Below, piece after piece: positions 1-5,929 of a stretch of DNA of 9,154 nt; the first letter of the stretch is position 1; each line of letters begins with the position of its first letter. The notes beneath the pieces were generated by a model that was not told the origin of the DNA, did not search any database, and saw only the letters and a list, made by a program, of their open reading frames with translations. The position numbers and the translations under genes are program-made. The stretch is from positions 2,258-11,411 of the forward strand of contig NVTH01000017.1 in the NCBI GenBank assembly GCA_002401525.1, given 5' to 3'. Source of the stretch: Moraxellaceae bacterium (lineage in GTDB: Bacteria; Pseudomonadota; Gammaproteobacteria; Pseudomonadales; UBA3067).

Positions 1-194
1 GCCAATTACCTGTTTTTGTCATCTTTAGATTTAAATTTCGTTACTATTTAGTTTGGTTGCATGTAATGTACCAAAAATCACACGAAAAAAAATTGTGAAC
101 CATGCATCGTTTTAAGTGCCAAAGGATCTATTCATTTTGTGTTGATAATGGGGAGTCATTAGTATTTGTGATCCGAGTTAGGCGGGAAAATTTC

Positions 195-210
195 CGTGAT
201 CCGCGTCACA
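195..210. promoter_or_regulatory. Candidate CRP/Vfr-family binding site
   Basis: CGTGATCCGCGTCACA matches the CRP/Vfr consensus TGTGA-N6-TCACA at 9 of its 10 fixed positions. Twenty-eight bases upstream, at 167-182, a related half-site TGTGATCCGAGTTAGG shares the TGATCCG core, so the pair may be a strong site plus a degenerate one. The site lies about 270 bp from the methyltransferase start. That is far for direct activation of that gene, and it could instead serve a divergent gene to the left. The sequence match is direct; binding is inferred. Confidence 0.4.
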
Positions 211-280
211 TAAAAACTTGATTAAGAGGTGACCCAAAGTGTCGGTTATTTAAAGTTTGTGAAAAAAAAGGTCAGCATGC

Positions 281-297
281 GTGCGTGGGTCACGCAC
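281..297. repeat. Perfect 7-bp inverted repeat (operator or hairpin)
   Basis: GTGCGTG at 281-287 and CACGCAC at 291-297 are exact reverse complements around a GGT centre. It lies in non-coding DNA upstream of the methyltransferase gene and has no T tract after it, so a dyad-symmetric protein-binding site is more likely than a terminator. GTGACCC at 229-235 is also the reverse complement of GGGTCAC at 287-293. Confidence 0.4.
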
Positions 298-470
298 TCA
301 ATTGGCATATTTAAACTTTTATGCATTGGAAGTCTTAATTTAAGTGTGTCCTTAGAAAAGTTGTGAATAAGCTTCCAGAGTTAGAATTCTGATCACTCGC
401 TTGGCGCTTGAATTGGCGCGATGGTGCATTCATCAGCAGTGTTTATCAGCGAGTTGTTAATAGGTATATA

Positions 471-475
471 GGAGG
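471..475 (+). promoter_or_regulatory. Strong Shine-Dalgarno GGAGG deciding a GTG start
   Basis: GGAGG ends 7 bases before the GTG at 483. An ATG at 476 immediately follows the GGAGG, but it is in another frame and too close to it. This supports the GTG as the true methyltransferase start. Confidence 0.75.
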
Positions 476-482
476 ATGAATC

Positions 483-1148
483 GTGGCAGAGATTACCGTA
501 GAGGACGTTGAAGCGGGGCAAGCTATCTATAACAAGCTTACTTTGGCGGCTTATGATTTTTGGGTATTAGGGGTGTCGAATCGATGGGTATGGAAATGCC
601 CTACGGAGAAGCTATTAATTCATTTTAATCAGCATATATCCGCTAATCACCTGGATGTTGGCGTGGGAACGGGCTATTTCATGGACCGCTGTACTTTTCC
701 TTCAGATTCACCTCGAATAGCGCTTATGGATATGAATGAAAATAGTTTATCGGCGAGCGAGAAAAGAATCCAACGTTATAAGCCCACTCTATATCAAAGG
801 AATATATTACAGAAAATTGAATTTGATGAGAAAAAATTCGAATCCATCAGTCTGAATTATGTGCTGCATTGTTTGCCTGGAGATATGAGTTATAAATGTG
901 GCAGCATTGATAACCTTTTGGAACTAGTGGTTGAGGGTGGTGTAATCTTTGGATCGACGATATTGTCCAGCGGAGTGCCTGTTAGCGGCATGGCTAAACG
1001 CTTAATGACGATCTACAATGCCCAGAAAACGTTTACTAATAGAAAGGATTCCTATGAGCAGCTTGAAGCGCAGCTACAAAAGCGGTTAAAGCAAGTGAAT
1101 ATAAAGACCTACGGTTGCGTGGCAATGTTTTCAGGGTATAAAGAATAA
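483..1148 (+). CDS. Class I SAM-dependent methyltransferase, YbcY-like
   Basis: This gene encodes a 221-residue soluble protein with a Rossmann-fold methyltransferase core. The glycine-rich SAM-binding motif I is LDVGVGTGYF at residues 57-66. The acidic residue that would contact the SAM ribose is D83 in ALMDMN. A motif IV-like strand, SISLNYVLHCLPG, follows at 121-133, and a later strand, EGGVIFGSTIL, at 151-161. The N-terminal block YDFWVLGVSNRWVWKCP (24-40) resembles what I remember of the E. coli YbcY-type putative methyltransferases, whose substrate is unknown. The length suits that family, so the gene looks intact. It starts at GTG behind a strong GGAGG. There is no signal peptide or membrane segment, so it should be cytosolic. 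It stands alone, convergent with the START-like gene. Methyltransferase activity is a confident family inference; the substrate cannot be predicted. Confidence 0.9.
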   Translation: MAEITVEDVEAGQAIYNKLTLAAYDFWVLGVSNRWVWKCPTEKLLIHFNQHISANHLDVGVGTGYFMDRCTFPSDSPRIALMDMNENSLSASEKRIQRYKPTLYQRNILQKIEFDEKKFESISLNYVLHCLPGDMSYKCGSIDNLLELVVEGGVIFGSTILSSGVPVSGMAKRLMTIYNAQKTFTNRKDSYEQLEAQLQKRLKQVNIKTYGCVAMFSGYKE

Positions 1149-1155
1149 GCGGCGA

Positions 1156-1178
1156 GAGAGCTCCTAGACGGAGCTCTT
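1156..1178. terminator. Hairpin between convergent genes, candidate bidirectional terminator
   Basis: AGAGCTCC at 1157-1164 pairs perfectly with GGAGCTCT at 1170-1177 around a 5-base loop, with a possible G-U pair at 1156/1178. It sits 8 bases after the methyltransferase stop and 11 bases from the stop of the opposing gene. The + strand tail TTAATAAAC is only weakly T-rich, and the minus-strand side has no T tract. Termination is therefore likely but not certain. Confidence 0.6.
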
Positions 1179-1188
1179 AATAAACACC

Positions 1189-2622
1189 CTATAGAACCGG
1201 GGTCGAAGCGATATCGAGCGCCAGCTCTTGTTGATCGCGTGCCACTCGGCCCACTATCCAATCCCCCATTCCGTCCACCGTTAACATGGCATAGGCTGCC
1301 GCGATTAGAACTTCATGGAAAGGGACATAGCGCAGCATCTTGAATAAGAATGAAGCGTCTTCGCCTTGCATGCCTCCAATACTAAGTTCGACAATGGTGC
1401 CTTGGTCGTTTTCGTCAGGCATATCAATATATTCTATATGCCCGAACAAAGGATTCATGTAAGAGTGTTCTGAGGTGTGGAAGAGCATTCGATCAGCGGT
1501 CACATCTTCAAAGATTGGGTAAATTTCGACAGGTATTTTGATTGGACCTATGCTAAATGCGATTTGTAAATGCGCCCACTCTTCGCCAGTTTGTTCAGGA
1601 GGTAGATAGCCGTCGGTGAGGATGTTGTATTCCACCAGACTGCTGAAATCATTGAGGATAGGTTGAATTATCTTTTTGGGGATTGGAATGTATTGAATGG
1701 CGCTGACCTGGATGATCTCTTCAACTTTACCGCCATAGGCGAGCTTTTTAGATTTTTGATAAAATTGTACGCCCCCTAATAGCGTAAGCTTTTTTAATTC
1801 TTTGATATCGAGATTTTCGATATCACTAATGAACCCATTAATGGATCGAATGTCGTAAACGGTATCGTCTATAGGGTCTCTATTTTCCGGATGACGTTGG
1901 CTGGCTTCAAACTTAAATCGTTCTAAACGCTCATATAATGTCAATATCGGAAATACCTTGCCCGCTGCAGGCTCCGCTTCTAAAAGTATTTTATACATGA
2001 ATGACGCGCTGTCAGTGTCTTGCCAACTGCTTAAAACGGTTAAGGTCTTGTTGTCTGCTAATGGGAAAAATTCCCAATATTGAAAATAGGATTCAATATC
2101 CCCTTGGTCGATTAACACCATGCCGATATCCCCATTGTCTAGCCGGTTGTGCTGCACAACAAAGGTGCTGGCGAGTTTGATAATGGGAAGTTTTATGGTT
2201 TGGACGTAGGAGCCAATACGAACGTCACCTTGGGTACTGATGTTCTTGGTTTTACTAAGGAGCGGCGAGTAGTCCTTTTGAGAACCTAAATCCCACACCA
2301 TTTCTCTAATTTCATCAGCTGGGGCGTTGATGACCGTGGCTGCGTAAATTACTCGTTTATTTTTAAAGTCTTGTTGCTGCTTAGAGCGAGCGTTCCAGAA
2401 CGAAAAATCTTGGGCTTTGGAGGAGATGATAATCTGGCCGCCTTGGGCAATCTGTGCGATTAATTGAGGGGATACATCAAGGTCCGCAAACCGCGCTGAA
2501 GGTAAACTCCACTCTATGGATTGGTATTCTTCTGTGGCTTGGCCGATCGAAACGTAAAACGCAGATATTATAAAGAGCATGAAACCGTTTACTTGTTGAT
2601 ATGTTTTGAGTTTTATTTTCAT
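1189..2622 (-). CDS. Exported protein with two START/SRPBCC-like lipid-binding domains
   Basis: The chosen start (ATG at 2622) gives 477 residues. It has GAGG six bases upstream and opens directly with a good signal peptide: basic residues K2, K4 and K6, a hydrophobic stretch around 14-26, and a likely cleavage after IGQA (residue 29). An ATG seven codons earlier, at 2643, has AAGG touching the start codon and spoils the signal peptide. The mature protein appears to hold two helix-grip (START/SRPBCC) domains, at about 91-238 and 301-450. Each has the expected opening strand and helix (VINAPADEIREMVWDLGS; YIPIPKKIIQPILNDFSS), then a long antiparallel sheet and a closing C-terminal helix. No catalytic motif is seen. 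This fold usually binds lipids or other hydrophobic ligands in a cavity, so a periplasmic lipid-binding role is inferred. There is no lipobox and no later membrane segment. The gene is monocistronic and divergent from the kinase operon. The fold is called from pattern alone. Confidence 0.8.
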   Translation of the reverse strand: MKIKLKTYQQVNGFMLFIISAFYVSIGQATEEYQSIEWSLPSARFADLDVSPQLIAQIAQGGQIIISSKAQDFSFWNARSKQQQDFKNKRVIYAATVINAPADEIREMVWDLGSQKDYSPLLSKTKNISTQGDVRIGSYVQTIKLPIIKLASTFVVQHNRLDNGDIGMVLIDQGDIESYFQYWEFFPLADNKTLTVLSSWQDTDSASFMYKILLEAEPAAGKVFPILTLYERLERFKFEASQRHPENRDPIDDTVYDIRSINGFISDIENLDIKELKKLTLLGGVQFYQKSKKLAYGGKVEEIIQVSAIQYIPIPKKIIQPILNDFSSLVEYNILTDGYLPPEQTGEEWAHLQIAFSIGPIKIPVEIYPIFEDVTADRMLFHTSEHSYMNPLFGHIEYIDMPDENDQGTIVELSIGGMQGEDASFLFKMLRYVPFHEVLIAAAYAMLTVDGMGDWIVGRVARDQQELALDIASTPVL

Positions 2623-3028
2623 TCGTAGCCTCGCGTAGTGCATCCTTATAAGAAGGTTAGGATGACTGAATGTTTTATTTTTATAATTATTTAATATTAA
2701 AAGATGTAGCGCATTGATATTAAACTAAGTGATTTTCGATTTGGAAGTCATGATATGTTTTTACTGGCCATAAATTTAAAATTTGGCCCAATCAGTTTAT
2801 TTTTGTTGGTTCATTAGGTTATTAGCTGCCATTGGAGCCCGTTTATACACTAAAGATTTGGGGAGGCTCGCAGAGGGTAGTCCTGAGTAAGTAGATGACT
2901 CGGAAAATGGGGGCTGATTCGAGCTTTAGTTGAACTGCAGAAGCAATGGTGAGTACTACACTTATAAATAGGTGGTTATCGAAGAGCACCGGCAATCTTT
3001 TTGATCAGCAAGACTGGAAGTGTAACTC
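2623..3028. other. Divergent intergenic region between START-like gene and kinase operon
   Basis: No gene is seen here. The part nearest the START-like gene is very AT-rich and includes the 12-bp palindrome TTTAATATTAAA at 2690-2701 and, on the minus strand, a TATAAA box, but no good -35. Further right lies an interrupted inverted repeat, GGCCA at 2766-2770 and TGGCC at 2784-2788, around an A/T core. On the + strand, TATACA at 2844-2849 and TATAAA at 2963-2968 are possible -10 boxes for the kinase operon, neither with a convincing -35. Positions 2863-2927 can fold into a nested structure. Confidence 0.55.
2863..2927 (+). other. Possible structured 5' leader ahead of the kinase operon
   Basis: An outer stem pairs 2863-2870 (GAGGCTCG) with 2920-2927 (CGAGCTTT): six Watson-Crick pairs with two G-U pairs. 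Inside it, GAGT at 2885-2888 can pair with ACTC at 2898-2901. CC at 2882-2883 can pair with GG at 2902-2903 across a single bulged base at 2884. It lies about 100 bases upstream of the kinase start. I do not recognise it as any known riboswitch, and structures of this quality also occur by chance. Confidence 0.2.
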
Positions 3029-4618
3029 ATGCAGTATAGCCGAGCCATTGGCGACAATTTATTTCCCCCTAAAGTACTCGTTGTTGACGAAAAGTCTCAA
3101 CATTTGAGCTTGGTACAAGACCTTCTGCAGGACAAATTCGATATTTTCACGGTCACCTCTTCTCAAGAATGCCTAGATACTGTGCATGGTATTTATCCTG
3201 ACTTTATTTTGCTCGATGCTGAGATGTCGGATGAAGGCAAAGGTTTTGGGTTTTGTGAGCTGCTAAAAAGCGACCCCACCATAAAAAGTATCCCGGTGAT
3301 TTTTATTACTAATTGCAACGATGCAGAGCATCGGCTCACGGGGTATCGTTTAGGCGCTGAGGACATTCTGCATCATTCAGTCTCTCAAGAAGAATTGCTT
3401 ACCAAAATTGAGGTGGTGTTAGACAAGAAAGACGCGTCAGATCAATTACTCAATGATGTAAAAAAAGCCCAAGTGCTGGCTTTAAATTCTACTCGAGATA
3501 AAGAAGACATCGGCGTGATACTCGAATTTATGGAGCGTTCGTTTAGTATTGATGACTACGATGAGTTGGCGCGTGAGGTAATTAGCGTGTTGAACCGTTA
3601 TCAAGTGGGTTCAGCGATAAAAATTCGTGGTATTTCTGCTCAGTATAATTTACAAATTTGTCCTAAAAATGGTGGCTTGGAAGAGGAGCTAATGGAACGC
3701 TTAAGAAACTTTGATCGAGTCATTCAATTTGGTGAACGAATTATAATAAATTTTGAATACATCACGATCTTAGTGCGTCATATGCCACTGAGTAATGAGA
3801 AACTCTATCGCCGACTCACTGATCACTTTGTGGTGCTTGCGGGAAGTGCGAATTCAAAGATTCAGGCCATTAATAATGCCAAGGAAATTGAAGAGAATAA
3901 GGGGCAATTCTTAGCAAGCATATCTCATGAGTTACGTACCCCCATGCATGGCATACTATCCTTCGCACGCATCGGCAAAAAGAAAATTAGTACGGCCTCG
4001 CCCGATAAATTATACAGTTACTTTGATAATATCGAGCAAAGTGCAGATCGGCTTTTACTTTTGATCAACGATTTTTTGGACGCAACACAGCTAGAAATGA
4101 ATAAAATGGCGTTTCATCCTGCTGTTGACGATTTGTTTCAAACAGCCAGTTATGCAGCGAGTGAATTTAAATCAATGTTAGCAGAGAAAAAGATAACACT
4201 CTCCGTGCATAAACCGGAATTTTCAACCCATGCTTGGTTTGATAGTAACCGCATTCTTCAGGTCTATCGAAATTTGATTGCGAATGCGATTCGTTTTACA
4301 CCGGCGGATCAAAATATTGCTATTTCATTTCAGCAATCGAGCGTTTCAGCCTCTCACGGCGGGGGAGTTGTGAATATGATATCAGTGCTCGTGGAAGATC
4401 AAGGTTGCGGCGTGCAGGAAGATGAGTGGCAGTCAATTTTTAATAAATTTGTTCAGTCCAAAACAAAGCAGTCTGGCAGCGGCACGGGGTTGGGGTTGGC
4501 GATATGCAAAGAAATAGTAGAGGCTTCCGGAGGGAGTATTCAGGTGGAGCAGTCTCAGTTCTTAGGCGCTTGTTTTAGATTTACGATTCCTGTTCAGATT
4601 GATGAAGTATCGCACTAA
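3029..4618 (+). CDS. Hybrid receiver-histidine kinase
   Basis: This 529-residue protein has no membrane segment and should be cytosolic. Domains in order: an N-terminal receiver (about 14-132) with acidic pair D20/E21 and phosphoacceptor D63 (LLDAEM); a linker and unnamed domain (about 146-283); a HisKA dimerisation helix with phospho-accepting H300 in SISHELRTP; and a HATPase domain. The HATPase shows its N box (N415, N419 in YRNLIANAIRFTP), G1 box (EDQGCG, 456-461), F box (IFNKF, 470-474) and G2 box (GSGTGLGL, 483-490). All kinase boxes look intact, so it should autophosphorylate. In the receiver, the lysine normally in the TKP motif is replaced by H116 (GAEDILHHSV), so receiver chemistry may be altered. 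The start has GGAAG eight bases upstream. It forms an operon with the next gene, 45 bp away, which shares both its receiver and its middle domain. The signal sensed is unknown. Confidence 0.93.
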   Translation: MQYSRAIGDNLFPPKVLVVDEKSQHLSLVQDLLQDKFDIFTVTSSQECLDTVHGIYPDFILLDAEMSDEGKGFGFCELLKSDPTIKSIPVIFITNCNDAEHRLTGYRLGAEDILHHSVSQEELLTKIEVVLDKKDASDQLLNDVKKAQVLALNSTRDKEDIGVILEFMERSFSIDDYDELAREVISVLNRYQVGSAIKIRGISAQYNLQICPKNGGLEEELMERLRNFDRVIQFGERIIINFEYITILVRHMPLSNEKLYRRLTDHFVVLAGSANSKIQAINNAKEIEENKGQFLASISHELRTPMHGILSFARIGKKKISTASPDKLYSYFDNIEQSADRLLLLINDFLDATQLEMNKMAFHPAVDDLFQTASYAASEFKSMLAEKKITLSVHKPEFSTHAWFDSNRILQVYRNLIANAIRFTPADQNIAISFQQSSVSASHGGGVVNMISVLVEDQGCGVQEDEWQSIFNKFVQSKTKQSGSGTGLGLAICKEIVEASGGSIQVEQSQFLGACFRFTIPVQIDEVSH

Positions 4619-4663
4619 TATTGGTTGCAAATTCTAAGATTGTCTATGTGATGGTAATAAGTT

Positions 4664-5794
4664 ATGCAAAATAGACCCCGTATATACGCAGTGGATGACG
4701 ATCCGTTAAATTGCGAAATTATTTCAGAGTTACTTGAAGAAAATTATGACGTAAAAACCTTTGTTGGTGGTCGAGATTGTTTGAATTGCGCTGAACAGGC
4801 TTTGCCTGATTTGTTCCTTCTCGATGTCGGGATGCCTGGGCTCAATGGTTACGAGGTATGCAAGTTGATACGTGATCAAAAAGAATTGAGTGGAATCCCA
4901 ATTATTTTTGTCTCGGCGCTAACGACTCTAGAAGACCGCATGGAAGGATATGAGGCGGGTGGGGACGATTATTTAACGAAACCCTTTAAAGAAGAAGAGC
5001 TATTGGTGAAAACGCAGCTGGCGTTACGTAATAGTAGTAATGCAAAAGAATTAAAGGGACAAGTACAGCAGGCTTCGAGTACCGCGTTGATGGCCATGAC
5101 TAATACCGCGGAACAAGGCATTATACTTGAATTCATGTCTGAAGCGTTTAATTGCATGCAATATTCAACGCTGGCAGAGCTTATTATTCAATCGATCGGA
5201 AAATTTGGTTTAATTTGTAGCGTACAGTTTTTTACTACGGATGGGCCCTTGTATTTTAATTCAGGTCATATTGATAGGCCAATTGAACGAGAAATTATGC
5301 AAATGGTCAAAAATATATCCCGGATTCATACGTTCCATAATCGTACTTTTTTTAGTGGGCCGGATGTTTGTATTTTAGTGAAAAACATTCCATTAGATAA
5401 TGAGGAGTTATGTGGCCGATTACGAGATCATCTGGCGCTATTGCTAAAGGGGGTAGAAGCCAAGCTTAAACCGATGCGCCTAGAAATAGAGAGTAAGCGC
5501 CGAGAAGATGATATTCGCAAGGCCTGTATTCAAACGCAGGAGAGCTTGGAATTTGTAGAAATGCTCATTGAAGAAGAAAAGAGAAACGGCAATGAGATTC
5601 TTACCTCTATGTTGGATCAACTTGATGAAGGCATTCACCGTTTAGGTTTAGAAAAGGATCAGGAAGAATATTTCACAAATCTAATTCATCATAGCTCTGA
5701 CAATTTATTTATCATGCATGACAACATCGATAAGATCAGGGGAACGTTTTCGGAAATCACAAAAACACTAAAGAAGAATGAATCTTCTTGCTAG
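4664..5794 (+). CDS. Response regulator with receiver, shared unnamed domain and helical C-terminus
   Basis: The 376-residue protein opens with a canonical receiver (about 5-122): acidic residues D11-D13, phosphoacceptor D54 (LLDVGMPG), S84, and K106 in LTKPF. Residues about 136-271 match the middle domain of the upstream kinase, for example GIILEFMSEAF against GVILEFMERSF and NIPLDNEELCGRLRDHLALL against HMPLSNEKLYRRLTDHFVVL. The last 100 residues are charged, helical and probably coiled coil. No H box, ATPase, GGDEF, EAL, HD-GYP or DNA-binding domain is visible, so the output is not evident. It could act by protein-protein contact or feed back on the partner kinase. It follows the kinase by 45 bp in the same direction with no clear ribosome binding site, so translation may be weak or depend on the upstream gene. 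That it receives phosphate from the partner kinase is inferred from context. Confidence 0.92.
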   Translation: MQNRPRIYAVDDDPLNCEIISELLEENYDVKTFVGGRDCLNCAEQALPDLFLLDVGMPGLNGYEVCKLIRDQKELSGIPIIFVSALTTLEDRMEGYEAGGDDYLTKPFKEEELLVKTQLALRNSSNAKELKGQVQQASSTALMAMTNTAEQGIILEFMSEAFNCMQYSTLAELIIQSIGKFGLICSVQFFTTDGPLYFNSGHIDRPIEREIMQMVKNISRIHTFHNRTFFSGPDVCILVKNIPLDNEELCGRLRDHLALLLKGVEAKLKPMRLEIESKRREDDIRKACIQTQESLEFVEMLIEEEKRNGNEILTSMLDQLDEGIHRLGLEKDQEEYFTNLIHHSSDNLFIMHDNIDKIRGTFSEITKTLKKNESSC

Positions 5795-5822
5795 CTTGAA
5801 AGCGTTGACGTTTAGGAGATAA

Positions 5823-5884
5823 CCCCTAAGGCCGCTAAAATTTAATTTAGATCAGCGACTGAAAAAATTCAGCGGTCTTAGAGG
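5823..5884. terminator. Long imperfect hairpin between convergent genes
   Basis: CCCCTAAGGCCGCT at 5823-5836 pairs with AGCGGTCTTAGAGG at 5871-5884. That is twelve Watson-Crick pairs, one G-U and one C/A mismatch, around a 34-base AT-rich loop in which 5839-5843 can pair with 5865-5869. It follows the receiver gene stop by 28 bases. There is no T tract directly after it on the + strand, so it may be an mRNA 3'-end stabiliser or an imperfect terminator. Confidence 0.5.
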
Positions 5885-5896
5885 CGCTTCGGCAAA

Positions 5897-5924
5897 GGAT
5901 AATCAGGCGACACTTGCCTGGATT
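5897..5924 (-). terminator. Candidate terminator of the WS/DGAT gene
   Basis: Read on the minus strand just after the WS/DGAT stop, CAGGC (5920-5916) and GCCTG (5908-5904) form a 5-bp stem around a 7-base loop. It can be extended by three A-T pairs across one bulged base. The tail ATTATCCTTTG is moderately T-rich. Confidence 0.5.
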
Positions 5925-5929
5925 AACCA

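Larger units (their letters stand above)
1..482. other. Gene-free upstream region, AT-rich, with candidate regulatory sites
   Basis: I find no convincing coding sequence in these 482 bases. The region is AT-rich in its first 130 bases and contains many TGTGA half-sites (94-98, 167-171, 258-262, 362-366) and TCACA half-sites (78-82, 206-210). It also holds a perfect 7-bp inverted repeat at 281-297 and two TTGGCGC direct repeats at 401-407 and 413-419, 12 bp apart. A weak sigma70-like pair, TTGTGA at 361-366 and TAGAAT at 382-387, has only a 15-bp spacer, so I do not call it as a promoter. On the minus strand an ATG at 22-20 opens a reading frame that leaves the window after seven codons. A divergent gene may start there, but this cannot be judged. 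Confidence 0.6.

Noticed and set aside
1..22. Start of a divergent gene on the minus strand (ATG at 22-20)
   Set aside because: Only seven codons are in the window and the upstream bases have no clear Shine-Dalgarno, so it cannot be supported.
361..387. Sigma70 promoter TTGTGA / TAGAAT for the methyltransferase
   Set aside because: The spacer is only 15 bp and the -35 is weak. The TTGTGA is better explained as one of the TGTGA half-sites.
2623..2643. Longer START-like protein starting at ATG 2643
   Set aside because: AAGG touches that start codon, and the seven extra residues would precede a good signal peptide. The ATG at 2622 has a properly spaced GAGG.
4969..5157. 62-codon open frame on the minus strand
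   Set aside because: It lies wholly inside the receiver gene on the opposite strand, has no ribosome binding site and no recognisable domain.
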